Below are positions 1 to 7,743 of a stretch of DNA of 36,318 nt, in pieces. The notes beneath the pieces were generated by a model. The model worked only from the letters and a program-made list of their open reading frames with translations, was not told the origin of the DNA and did not search any database. Each line of letters starts with the position of its first letter. Position 1 is the stretch's first letter. Made by a program: the position numbers and the translations under genes. The stretch spans positions 1 through 36,318 of the forward strand of contig JAUIIR010000042.1 of NCBI GenBank assembly GCA_030431485.1, read 5' to 3'. The DNA comes from Alphaproteobacteria bacterium. Its GTDB lineage: Bacteria; Pseudomonadota; Alphaproteobacteria; Rhodobacterales; Rhodobacteraceae.

Positions 1-40
1 CCTTGAGCAGGCTGGAAAGATTTGTTGTCTGATCGAGCAT
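1..40 (-). CDS. 5' end of a divergent gene (partial, possibly an aldehyde dehydrogenase)
   Basis: On the minus strand an ATG at 40 is preceded by GGAGGG with about 5 bases of spacing, and an open frame runs to the window edge, reading MLDQTTNLSSLLK. This is a convincing start for a gene transcribed away from the alpha/beta hydrolase. The N-terminus is reminiscent of succinate-semialdehyde dehydrogenase starts in alphaproteobacteria, but 13 residues are far too few to name it. The body of the gene lies outside the window. Confidence 0.45.
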   Translation of the reverse strand, partial: MLDQTTNLSSLLK

Positions 41-121
41 GAGGTCCCTCCGGTTTTATGCTGGTAAAGGTGGAACACTTGCGACATGCAATGACAAGTG
101 CTGATCATTCGGAGACGTGCC

Positions 122-919
122 GTGGAGTTGGACGACGCCTACGCCAATATGCCTTATATCCCCAATGGAACCGGGTTCCCAGACAACTGGCGTCGCGACT
201 CGGATACCTTTCGTCGACGCATGTCCGTGCTGGGGCGGGCGCGTCTTGGCGTTATGTATGGTCACGGCCCACGGGAGATTGTGGATTTGTTCATACCGGA
301 CGGCGCGCCAAAAGGTCTGTTCGTTTTTGTGCATGGCGGTTTCTGGCGGATGTTCGACAGCTCCTACTGGTCGCATTTTGCCGAAGGTGCGCTTGCGCAG
401 GGATGGGCTGTGGCGATGCCAACCTATGATCTGTGCCCTCGTGTCCGCATTGCAGATATCACACGCCAGATCGCCACAGCCATCAGCGTGATCGCGCGTG
501 ACGTATCCGGACCGATCCGGTTGGCCGGACATTCCGCCGGAGGTCATCTGGTTGCGCGGATGATTTCACCGGGCGTTTTGCCGGATGACGTGCTGGCGCG
601 TGTGACAAAATGTGTTCCGATCTCACCACTGTCGGATTTGCGTCCGCTGATCAAAACCAGCATGAATGACGATTTCAAACTGGATGAGGTATCAGCCGCA
701 GCCGAAAGTCCGGTTCTGATGGCCCGACCTGCAGTGCCTGTCACTGTGTGGGTCGGCGGCGATGAACGGCCTGCTTTTCTGGATCAGGCCAAGTGGCTGG
801 CAGATGCCTGGAGCTGCGACTGTGTCATTGATCCCGACAAACATCATTTCGATGTCATTGACGGTTTGGTCACGTCCGACAGCGCGTTGATGCAGGCGAT
901 TTTCGACACCCGAGCTTGA
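122..919 (+). CDS. alpha/beta hydrolase (arylformamidase-like)
   Basis: This 265-residue cytoplasmic hydrolase carries the family marks of kynurenine-formamidase-like esterases. HGGFWRMFD supplies the oxyanion-hole HGGxW motif, GHSAGGHL is the nucleophile elbow with the catalytic serine, and a late Asp/His region (DPDKHHFDVIDG) fits the rest of the triad. I chose the GTG at 122 because GGAGA sits 7 bases upstream; the frame is open back to a GTG at 98 but that start lacks a clear ribosome site. Its stop lies 53 bases before the sarcosine-oxidase-like gene, so the two probably form an operon. No N-terminal signal is visible. The substrate cannot be read from the sequence: this subfamily includes formamidases and carboxylesterases, and the flavoenzyme neighbour suggests an amine or N-methyl-amino-acid pathway, which is inference only. 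Confidence 0.8.
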   Translation: MELDDAYANMPYIPNGTGFPDNWRRDSDTFRRRMSVLGRARLGVMYGHGPREIVDLFIPDGAPKGLFVFVHGGFWRMFDSSYWSHFAEGALAQGWAVAMPTYDLCPRVRIADITRQIATAISVIARDVSGPIRLAGHSAGGHLVARMISPGVLPDDVLARVTKCVPISPLSDLRPLIKTSMNDDFKLDEVSAAAESPVLMARPAVPVTVWVGGDERPAFLDQAKWLADAWSCDCVIDPDKHHFDVIDGLVTSDSALMQAIFDTRA

Positions 920-972
920 CAGCGCCGTCCAATCGGAAAAACCCTGCCGGACGGAACGGGGGACGAGACAGT

Positions 973-2223
973 ATGCGGTATTCTGGCTTTCGCTTGATCA
1001 AAGAGGCATTGAACGGTCATCGAGGCTGGGGGCCAGCGTGGCGGGACGCCCAACCGAAACCCGAGTATGACTATATCATAGTCGGTGGTGGCGGGCACGG
1101 CCTTGCAACCGCCTATTATCTTGCCAAGCAGTATGGTCAGTCTCGTATCGCCGTCCTCGAAAAGGGTTGGATCGGCGGCGGAAATGTTGGCCGCAACACA
1201 ACGATTGTCCGGTCGAACTATATGCTCGACGAAAATGAACCCTTCTACGAATTTTCGCTCAAACTCTGGGAAGGGCTTGAGCAGGACCTGAACTATAACG
1301 CGATGATGAGCCAGCGTGGCATCATCAACCTGATGCATTCCGACGCCCAGCGCGATGCATATATCCGGCGCGGCAATGCGATGATCCTCAACGGTGCAGA
1401 TGCACAGCTTCTGGATCAGAAGCAGGTCCTGGAGCTCTATCCTTTCCTCAACGTGAACAATGCCCGCTTCCCTGTGATGGGCGGCCTGTTGCAGCCACGT
1501 GCCGGTACAGCGCGGCACGACGCGGTTGCCTGGGGCTATGCCCGCGCAGCCGACCAGCGCGGGGTGGACATTATCCAGAACTGCGAAGTCACCGGCTTCA
1601 GATTTGACAACGGCACCTGCCTTGGGGTCGAGACGACACGCGGATACATCGGCGCCAAAAAGGTCGGCGTTTGCGTGGCAGGTTCGTCGTCAAAAGTGAT
1701 GTCCTACGCCGGGATGCGCTTGCCGATCGAGAGCCATGTGCTTCAGGCGTTTGTCACAGAAGGGCTCAAGCCGATCCTGCCCGGCGTCATCACATTCGGT
1801 GAGGGGCATTTCTACTGCAGCCAGTCCGACAAGGGTGGTCTGGTCTTCGGCGGCAATATCGACGGCTACAATTCCTACGCTCAGCGCGGCAATTTGCCGA
1901 TGGTCGAAGAAGTGATGCAGGAAGCGATGGCGATGTTCCCCATGCTGGGCCGGGCCCGGGTCTTGCGCATGTGGGGCGGGATCATGGATATGTCGATGGA
2001 TGGCTCCCCAATCATCGACAAGACACATATCAACGGGCTCTATTTCAATGGCGGGTGGTGCTATGGCGGGTTCAAAGCGACACCAGCAAGTGGTTTTGCA
2101 TACGCCCACCTTCTGACGACGGACACGCCACATCATACGGCGACGTCGTTCAGTTTTGATCGGTTCGAAACCGGGCACATGATCGACGAAAAAGGCATGG
2201 GCAATCAACCCAATCTGCATTGA
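973..2223 (+). CDS. soxB: sarcosine oxidase beta-subunit-like FAD oxidoreductase
   Basis: This 416-residue protein is close in length and motif order to the beta subunit of heterotetrameric sarcosine oxidase. It starts MRYSGFRLIKEAL, followed by the FAD dinucleotide fold YIIVGGGGHGLATAYYLAK (about residues 34-52), then GWIGGGNVGRNTTIVRSNY. ARHD at 180-183 places His182 where the family attaches FMN covalently. The C-terminal GWCYGGFKATPASG loop is also typical. The enzyme family oxidatively demethylates sarcosine or related N-methyl amino acids. The ATG at 973 was preferred over the upstream TTG at 916 because it matches the family N-terminus, although no strong ribosome site is visible. The delta, alpha and gamma subunit genes that normally accompany it are absent here; a hydrolase precedes it and a 50-residue peptide follows. 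It may therefore be a stand-alone paralogue with another substrate. Confidence 0.85.
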   Translation: MRYSGFRLIKEALNGHRGWGPAWRDAQPKPEYDYIIVGGGGHGLATAYYLAKQYGQSRIAVLEKGWIGGGNVGRNTTIVRSNYMLDENEPFYEFSLKLWEGLEQDLNYNAMMSQRGIINLMHSDAQRDAYIRRGNAMILNGADAQLLDQKQVLELYPFLNVNNARFPVMGGLLQPRAGTARHDAVAWGYARAADQRGVDIIQNCEVTGFRFDNGTCLGVETTRGYIGAKKVGVCVAGSSSKVMSYAGMRLPIESHVLQAFVTEGLKPILPGVITFGEGHFYCSQSDKGGLVFGGNIDGYNSYAQRGNLPMVEEVMQEAMAMFPMLGRARVLRMWGGIMDMSMDGSPIIDKTHINGLYFNGGWCYGGFKATPASGFAYAHLLTTDTPHHTATSFSFDRFETGHMIDEKGMGNQPNLH

Positions 2224-2294
2224 CCGTCTTGCGGTCAGGACGCGCTGGAACCGATTGCATGCTGACGGGTTCTTTCCGTGAAAGGAGATTTCCC

Positions 2295-2447
2295 ATGACC
2301 GCAGAATTCATTGTACCGCTACTCGCCTTGATGACGATGCTTGCGTTTATCGTGTTCGCGCTTGTCAGCAAGCACCGGACCGAAGAAAAGCTGGACGACC
2401 CGAACGCACCAAAATCGCGTTTGGCCAAGGACGCGCCGAACTCGTGA
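2295..2447 (+). CDS. 50-residue single-pass membrane peptide
   Basis: A short gene of 50 residues with an AAGGAG ribosome site about 8 bases before its ATG. Residues 5-23 (FIVPLLALMTMLAFIVFAL) form one transmembrane helix, followed by a highly charged tail rich in Lys, Glu and Asp. It lies 71 bases after the flavoprotein stop and directly before an intrinsic terminator, so it is likely the last gene of that transcript. I do not recognise the family. The strong ribosome site, the clean helix and the terminator position argue that it is real. Confidence 0.65.
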   Translation: MTAEFIVPLLALMTMLAFIVFALVSKHRTEEKLDDPNAPKSRLAKDAPNS

Positions 2448-2475
2448 TGTGATTGCGCCACCGTATAGATTTCTC

Positions 2476-2510
2476 AAGAAGCGCTCCATCCGATGGGGCG
2501 CTTCTTTTTT
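2476..2510 (+). terminator. intrinsic terminator after the flavoprotein operon
   Basis: AAGAAGCGC at 2476-2484 pairs with GCGCTTCTT at 2498-2506. The stem continues inward through C-G and CAT/ATG pairs and one wobble to a 3-base loop, and is followed by a run of T to 2510. It lies 30 bases past the 50-residue peptide gene and faces the end of the convergent histidine kinase gene, so it may also block read-through from that side. Confidence 0.85.
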
Positions 2511-2519
2511 GTGATGAGC

Positions 2520-4280
2520 TTATTCCGGCGAAAATGGTTGGTACGCGAATGTCAGGCTGAGCCTGTAGCGTTCGTCTTCTTCGATCTGTTCAATCTGACC
2601 ATCCAATTGACTTACAAAAGCAAGGATGAGCCTGTTGCCCAAACCCGAGCCGCCGCTTGTGGATGTCTTGGGATCAATGCTGTTTTCGATGGTCAAATTG
2701 ACCGTGGTCTTGTCCTCACTGGCGGTTTCTTTCAACGAGATGCTCAGGCGGAACACGCCGTCCCGTCCCGGGCCACCATATTTGAACGCATTAGACAGCG
2801 CCTCTGTGGTGACCATCGCAAGAGGGCTGGTCTGATCCGGCAAAAGCGTCACCGGGTCCAGGTCCATCTGGATTTCTACCGGGTCCTTGTCTCCGGTGCC
2901 CAAGGTGTTCACCTGCTGGACCAGATCGCCCAGCAGCACGTCAAATCGGATCTGCGTCAGTGATGGTTCCTGATACAACGCGCGATGAACTGATGCGAGA
3001 CTGGTGACCCGATCCTGAAATTTCCGCAAAGCCGCCACGGCGTCGGGGCTGCCAACCTGCCGCACCTGCATGTTGATGATCGAAGAAATGAGTTGCAGGT
3101 TGTTTTTGACCCGGTGGTGCACTTCTTTCAGCAGCACTTCTCGTTCGAACAGCGCGTTCTCAAGGTCAGCCTCATCACGAAGCAATTGATCCGCCATCGC
3201 TTCGAAGGTCGCATTGATCGACTGCAACTCGCTTGGCGCGTCATCAATACGTTCAGACGTCTCGACAGAGCGATGCAACGCAAATCCTTTCATTCTGCGG
3301 CCAAGGTCGCTGACATGACGCAAGACGAGGCGGTTCAACGAGACCACAGCAACGACAATCCCCACAAGCCACATCAGGAACGGGAACAACAAGGTTGTCG
3401 CGGTAAACCACGGTGAGTTTGTGCGCTGCAGCGCCGCCTGATTCCAACTGCCCAAGGCATAGACCTCGCCGGCAAGGATGGGGACCACCGAGATCAAACG
3501 CGCCTCACCGGATTGCGTTGTCGCCGTAAAGAAAGAGTCGTCTTGGTTGACGAAGCCTTCAAATGCCAGTCCCTCTGGCAGATAGTTCGAAATCGGACCT
3601 TCGGGCGTGAAGGTCGACAGGATGTCGCCAAACTTGTTGAAGGTTAACAATGCAACGTCCCCTTCAAGCTCTGCCGCACTGTCGGACTGAAGTAATGGCT
3701 CAGATGCAAAAGAGATCGTTACGAAGCCTTTGAGCTCCTCATCCGGATCGAACGTCGGGTAGGCAATGATGATCACCGGTAGTTCGGTTGCGGACCCCTG
3801 AGGGTTAAACGTGATGTAGGGTTCAGGGTTCGCGAAAAGCGCATCAGATCGCGGATCAGAGATGAAATCAAAAGTACGTCCGGCACTGTTGCACCGGGAA
3901 ATCGAGCCCGGCTCTACAAGGCCAGCAAACGCCAAGCGTGCATCTGTCTGTTGAACGCGCTGCATGATTGAGGTGCAGTCTTCCGTACTGAGGTCAGCCG
4001 CGCCCAACGTGTTTGCCAAGGCCCGTGCGGTGCCCATTTTGCTGAACAATGCGCGCCGTTCCGGCTCGACTAAAGCGCTGGTGCGAGCGTGAATCCCAGC
4101 CTCAAGGTTGTCGCTGGTGATTGTCAGCGCGCGCCAGCTCTGTCCCATGGCGACCAGGCCAATCGGCAGAAGGGCAAGCGACAATAAAAACGCAATGCGC
4201 ACGACAAGCTTTTGCCGCAGCTTTCGCACTGGGCTGTCCCTGGTCTCCTGATCACTGTTTTCCGAATTTGGCTGTTGCAT
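2520..4280 (-). CDS. membrane sensor histidine kinase, HisKA_2/HWE type
   Basis: This 586-residue kinase has a transmembrane helix at about 27-47, a roughly 240-residue extracytoplasmic sensor region with two cysteines (probably CACHE-like by length and layout), and a second helix at about 291-313. A HAMP-like linker follows, then the phosphoacceptor box EVHHRVKNNLQLISSI with the first His at residue 388. The ATPase domain shows the N-box ALSNAFKYGG and the glycine box GSGLGNRL. HisKA_2 kinases often signal to atypical regulators, including PhyR of the alphaproteobacterial general stress response. No response regulator or anti-sigma gene lies beside it, so its partner is elsewhere. The ATG at 4280 has AAGG just upstream. 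The ligand is unknown. Confidence 0.9.
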   Translation of the reverse strand: MQQPNSENSDQETRDSPVRKLRQKLVVRIAFLLSLALLPIGLVAMGQSWRALTITSDNLEAGIHARTSALVEPERRALFSKMGTARALANTLGAADLSTEDCTSIMQRVQQTDARLAFAGLVEPGSISRCNSAGRTFDFISDPRSDALFANPEPYITFNPQGSATELPVIIIAYPTFDPDEELKGFVTISFASEPLLQSDSAAELEGDVALLTFNKFGDILSTFTPEGPISNYLPEGLAFEGFVNQDDSFFTATTQSGEARLISVVPILAGEVYALGSWNQAALQRTNSPWFTATTLLFPFLMWLVGIVVAVVSLNRLVLRHVSDLGRRMKGFALHRSVETSERIDDAPSELQSINATFEAMADQLLRDEADLENALFEREVLLKEVHHRVKNNLQLISSIINMQVRQVGSPDAVAALRKFQDRVTSLASVHRALYQEPSLTQIRFDVLLGDLVQQVNTLGTGDKDPVEIQMDLDPVTLLPDQTSPLAMVTTEALSNAFKYGGPGRDGVFRLSISLKETASEDKTTVNLTIENSIDPKTSTSGGSGLGNRLILAFVSQLDGQIEQIEEDERYRLSLTFAYQPFSPE

Positions 4281-4682
4281 GGCCTTCAGGGCGCTGTTCC
4301 GTGGTCATGCATTTCGGATACGCGCAACACAATGCATGCGGGCAGGTCTTTGATCGCCGGTTTCGAGGTCAAAATCATGAGGCTGCCCGTTGAAGTGATT
4401 GCTAAGATACCCGTAACAGAACGCGGTGTGCCGCAATGGGTTCCCATAAACATGGGTATAAACTCGGCGATATCCTAAGAAAAATTTGCTTGATGATGGT
4501 CTGCGTGGAAAATGCCACAGGGTAAATTCGCGCCATCAGAGAGCGGTCTGACGCGCGCTCAATCACAGGGTATTTGCAGTCGCCAGACATTTCGGCCCCG
4601 GTCACTGTTCTACTGGGTACAAGCAGGGCGGAAGGCTCACTCAAGAGCCTTCCAAAAGACCCGTAAAAGTGGCGCCTTGCGT
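4281..4682. other. 402-base non-coding gap upstream of the sensor kinase
   Basis: No frame in this stretch has a convincing ribosome site or protein-like composition. It must hold the promoter of the sensor kinase. Next to the amidinotransferase end it carries a perfect 9-bp hairpin at 4630-4653 (listed separately). I could not assign a clear -35/-10 pair, and I see no tRNA or known riboswitch. The length would allow a small RNA, but nothing in the sequence shows one. Confidence 0.5.
4630..4653 (-). terminator. hairpin downstream of the amidinotransferase gene
   Basis: GGAAGGCTC at 4630-4638 and GAGCCTTCC at 4645-4653 form a perfect 9-bp stem around a 6-base loop, 29 bases past the amidinotransferase stop on the minus strand. 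The minus strand has no T-run after it, so it is either a weak terminator or an mRNA 3'-end stabiliser. Confidence 0.6.
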
Positions 4683-5804
4683 TTACTGCTTTGGGAAATA
4701 ATCCTCGCAATCGCCGTCGCGGTAGACATCCGCAGTGCAGCAATGCAGGCCGCCGCCAAAGGCATAGGCATCGCGCAGCTCGACCGGGACCACTTCCATC
4801 CCAAGCTTGTCCATTTGCTCCATCTGGTAGACCTCAGAGGCCTCAACACAAACCGTTTTTGGATCAAGAACCAGAACGTTCATGCTAAGCCAGGTTGAAG
4901 AATAACACAGCGGCGGCGGGGTGTTGTGCGCGGGCTGCGCGGCGTCGACGATTTCCCAATCATTCTTGTTGAAATACTCTCTCTGCTCTTCGGGCAACCG
5001 GCGGTTCGGGTTGTTCAGGATCAGACCGGGTCGCAGCGGTGTGAAGGTCGCGTCGATATGGATCGGGTACGGATCACCCGGGAAGTTCACCGCTCGGACG
5101 CGATGGTCAGGGAAGTGGCGGCGCAGCCATTCGATGCCCTTGAGATTCGTGGTGAACCCGTGCTGCACGATCAGGTCCTTGCCAAAGCGCAACACGTCAG
5201 CAGCGTCGAACAGCGGTTCTTCTTCCGTGGTGACAAAGTGCTTTTCGGCCGTCCACTTAAGGCGCTTTTCGATGCCGATTTTCTCGGACAGGTAATCGGC
5301 GTGATAATCCGCATCTGTCAGCCGAGGCTTGGGCGCGGATTCGTGGCGGAAGCTCACGTCTTCTTCCCAATATTGCTGCATCAACGGCCGGTAGCAGAGA
5401 TATTCGAACCAGCGGCAGCGATATGACATCGTCGCTTCGAGGATCTCGTGCCCCACGGTCAGCAGCACATCGCGCGGCGGCATGCAGCCGAACTGGCTGT
5501 CTGTGTGGAAATCGGGAGTCGTAACCGGTTTGGAGAAATCCGTAGGAGTGGGGCGATCCACCCGGATGCCCCGCTTGCGGAGCATATCGGCGAAATTGTC
5601 CAACAGTGCATTCGCGCGGTCGATGGTTTCCTGAGGCCGCCGCCCCCATTGACCGCGCATGTCGCTGTCCTCGGGCACCTTCGCATCCAGTGCCGGTTCC
5701 TCCGGCGGGATGTGACAATCATCAGCTTTGCCCACAATCACGTGGCGCAGCGTATCCCATTCGTTCCAGCTTTTGACTTGTGTCTTTTCCGGCGACCAAT
5801 CCAT
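4683..5804 (-). CDS. glycine amidinotransferase-like enzyme
   Basis: This 373-residue amidinotransferase resembles the vertebrate arginine:glycine amidinotransferase (AGAT) family, in which the guanidino group of arginine is moved to an amine acceptor through a covalent cysteine intermediate. The three catalytic residues are visible in family context: Asp203 in LFDAADVLRFG, His249 in PYPIHIDATF and nucleophile Cys355 in FGGGLHCCTADV. STWLSMNVLVLD is also a conserved block. The ATG at 5804 is preceded by AAAGGAGGG at ideal spacing, so a 16-residue longer version beginning at 5852 is rejected. It stands alone between two hairpins. The acceptor (glycine, another amino acid or an amine) cannot be determined, so guanidinoacetate plus ornithine is the default product prediction only. 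Confidence 0.85.
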   Translation of the reverse strand: MDWSPEKTQVKSWNEWDTLRHVIVGKADDCHIPPEEPALDAKVPEDSDMRGQWGRRPQETIDRANALLDNFADMLRKRGIRVDRPTPTDFSKPVTTPDFHTDSQFGCMPPRDVLLTVGHEILEATMSYRCRWFEYLCYRPLMQQYWEEDVSFRHESAPKPRLTDADYHADYLSEKIGIEKRLKWTAEKHFVTTEEEPLFDAADVLRFGKDLIVQHGFTTNLKGIEWLRRHFPDHRVRAVNFPGDPYPIHIDATFTPLRPGLILNNPNRRLPEEQREYFNKNDWEIVDAAQPAHNTPPPLCYSSTWLSMNVLVLDPKTVCVEASEVYQMEQMDKLGMEVVPVELRDAYAFGGGLHCCTADVYRDGDCEDYFPKQ

Positions 5805-5872
5805 GCCCGTCCCTCCTTTTGCGTGCGGAAGCCATGCGGAAGACAAAGGCAAACGGCAAGCTCAAAGACGAC

Positions 5873-5908
5873 GAAAGGCGTCGCAGGAAGGACGCCTTTC
5901 GATTTTTT
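5873..5908 (+). terminator. 10-bp hairpin with T-run on the plus strand
   Basis: GAAAGGCGTC at 5873-5882 pairs perfectly with GACGCCTTTC at 5891-5900 around an 8-base loop, and GATTTTTT follows on the plus strand. It lies between two minus-strand genes, just after the periplasmic protein gene. Read on the minus strand it has only a weak T-rich tail. It probably ends the periplasmic-protein transcript, but its canonical polarity is the opposite one. Confidence 0.7.
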
Positions 5909-5926
5909 ACCATCCGGTAAAATTTC

Positions 5927-6490
5927 TCAATTGCCGAAAGACGACAGCTCCTTGAAGTCAATTTGCTCCATAGCCTGCAGCAACAGAGCTTCATCACCAC
6001 CCTCGACGGTGACAAGGATGCGGTTGTTCACAAGTGCCATCGCCTGACCATCGTTCATTGCGATCCGTTGCCGACCCACACGCTCTACCCGCATGCCCAT
6101 CGCGGCTGCGTTGGCCACCATGCTGCCCATGCTTGCGACCATTGCGTTGTCAGCCATCATCGTGACGGTGTAATATTGTGACCCATCCGGTGAGCGGTAC
6201 TCGGCACTGGCGCCCATGCCGCCTCCCATCATCGCGAGACCGGCCTGCATTTCTGTTTCCAAGTCGCGGGTCCAGCCCTCTGGTGCCTCGGGAAGATAAT
6301 CCTGAAAGGCTTCAGCGCGCAGCGCCATGAGCTTTTGACGTGCGTAGTCCAATTCTTCGAGCGCGTAGGTCACATCACCTTCATTGTAAGCCTCGAGCGC
6401 GGCTTCAAGCGTGTCGGAAATTTCGTCCGCCTGCGCAGCAAGCGGCAACGACATTGCAACAGCAGCGATCAGTGTAAGAAATCTGTTCAT
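5927..6490 (-). CDS. conserved periplasmic protein of unknown function
   Basis: This 187-residue protein has a clear Sec signal peptide: Met-Asn-Arg, a hydrophobic core, then cleavage after AQA near residue 20. The mature part opens with a helical, acidic segment (DTLEAALEAYNEGDVTYALE, TPR-like in character). A Met/Gly-rich linker (AGLAMMGGGMGASAEYR) and a C-terminal region that looks beta-rich (YYTVTMMADN to QRIAMNDGQ to NRILVTVEGG) follow. I know of similar unnamed periplasmic proteins with this helix-linker-beta layout, but no function. The ATG at 6490 has AAAGGAG upstream. It is divergent from the AAA+ cassette and shares a 176-base gap with it, so the two could be co-regulated. Confidence 0.8.
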   Translation of the reverse strand: MNRFLTLIAAVAMSLPLAAQADEISDTLEAALEAYNEGDVTYALEELDYARQKLMALRAEAFQDYLPEAPEGWTRDLETEMQAGLAMMGGGMGASAEYRSPDGSQYYTVTMMADNAMVASMGSMVANAAAMGMRVERVGRQRIAMNDGQAMALVNNRILVTVEGGDEALLLQAMEQIDFKELSSFGN

Positions 6491-6520
6491 TTCAAAAACT
6501 CCTTTCAAAACTAGAGCGAC

Positions 6521-6535
6521 GCAGCGAACCGCTGC
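6521..6535. promoter_or_regulatory. perfect palindrome in the divergent intergenic region
   Basis: GCAGCG and CGCTGC flank AAC, giving a perfect 6-bp inverted repeat 31 bases upstream of the periplasmic protein start and 130 bases before the coiled-coil gene. It could be an operator or a 5'-leader hairpin. The promoter elements themselves are not clear. Confidence 0.35.
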
Positions 6536-6666
6536 ACCTTGTCCACTTTAAAGCGCGATCGGTGCTTCCCTTTCAACCGTGCTTTTGCGAGACTTTGTCC
6601 AGGCCCGGTTCAACAGCGCCGATTAACGATTACGTTGGACTGGTTGGATTGATTGGAGGATTTGGA

Positions 6667-7743
6667 ATGGCGGATTTCGACACACAGGTGCGCGAAAGCC
6701 AGGCGCAGGTGGCCGAAGCACAGGCCAAGATCGCGGAACTGACCGGCCGCATCGAAACCGCACGTGCGAAGATGAAAACCGGCGATGATGTTACCTTCGA
6801 CATCGAGAACGCGACACTCGAAGACGTCCACGCGCATACAGATGTGATGAACGCGAATATCGCGGAACTGATCATGGGACTGGATGACGTGACCGCCGCA
6901 TTTTCCAAGGATTTCGACGAAATGCGCTCGAAGACGGGGTGGGAAAGCTTTGTCGGCATCTTCTCAAAAGGCAAATCCGAGTCGATGCGGCAGGAGCGGA
7001 TGAAGACCGCCTCGATCGACGACAAGTTGCAGGATCTGATTGCAAAGTCGGACGTGATTGTGAACCTGCTGCAGGGCCAGCTAAACCTGCTCAACGAGCA
7101 GAAGGACAAGGTGGAGGTGAACCTTGCCGAAACGCTGGACGAGCGCGAAGCCACCGTTGGTGAGCTTGAAACCGTGCGGGCCGAGATTCTGGCGATGGAC
7201 CCCAAGATCATCGAGTTGGAAAACAAGATCAGCGTCGAACAGGACGCTGCCGCACGCACCAAGCTGGAAACCGAACTGGCCGAACTGAATGCCGCATACA
7301 ATGCAATGGTGCAGGACGAACAGGTCAAGCTGGCCAAGTCACAGACGCTGGAGCGCTATATCGAAAAGGGAAAGACCTGGATCGACTCGCTGCAGAACCA
7401 GGCAGCGACGCAGATGGTGCTGATCAACAAGCTGCAGACGGATACCAAGCAGCGGGTTGTGCTGTATGATGCCCTGTCGAAGTCATTGAAGACAGCGCAG
7501 CAGCAGGACGTCGCCCACCGGATCAACGAAATCGGCGTGAAGACTGACCAAGAGGCTCAGTCTGCAATGGCCGGGATCGGGGCGGCGACCAATCAGAAAA
7601 TGGCAGATATGCTGGAGAGCCACGAAGACCACATGGTCTTCGCCCGCGAGGTGCTTGAGGCCAAGGCCAAGGCGGATGAACGCTTTGCCCGCCGGTTCCA
7701 GGCGATTGTCGAGAAACATGACAAGAACCTGTATGGGGCATGA
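6667..7743 (+). CDS. coiled-coil cytoplasmic protein, first gene of the AAA+ cassette (faintly TelA-like)
   Basis: This 358-residue protein is almost entirely helical and charged. Heptad-rich segments occupy about residues 5-45 and 110-240 (for example LNEQKDKVEVNLAETLDER), and the C-terminal third contains ATQMVLINKLQTDTKQRVVL. It has no signal peptide or membrane helix. The order of coiled coils plus this C-terminal block faintly recalls the TelA/KlaA toxic-anion-resistance family, but the match is too weak for a name. GGAGG lies 8 bases before the ATG at 6667; the frame extends upstream but the extension has no ribosome site. Its stop overlaps the next start as ATGA, so the two products are made together. 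Given the ATPase downstream, it may be the polymer or adaptor that the ATPase acts on, which is inference. Confidence 0.75.
   Translation: MADFDTQVRESQAQVAEAQAKIAELTGRIETARAKMKTGDDVTFDIENATLEDVHAHTDVMNANIAELIMGLDDVTAAFSKDFDEMRSKTGWESFVGIFSKGKSESMRQERMKTASIDDKLQDLIAKSDVIVNLLQGQLNLLNEQKDKVEVNLAETLDEREATVGELETVRAEILAMDPKIIELENKISVEQDAAARTKLETELAELNAAYNAMVQDEQVKLAKSQTLERYIEKGKTWIDSLQNQAATQMVLINKLQTDTKQRVVLYDALSKSLKTAQQQDVAHRINEIGVKTDQEAQSAMAGIGAATNQKMADMLESHEDHMVFAREVLEAKAKADERFARRFQAIVEKHDKNLYGA

Noticed and set aside
6667..7743. Tellurite-resistance gene telA
   Set aside because: The similarity is limited to coiled-coil layout and one C-terminal block, and no ter genes are nearby; it is kept as a faint resemblance only.
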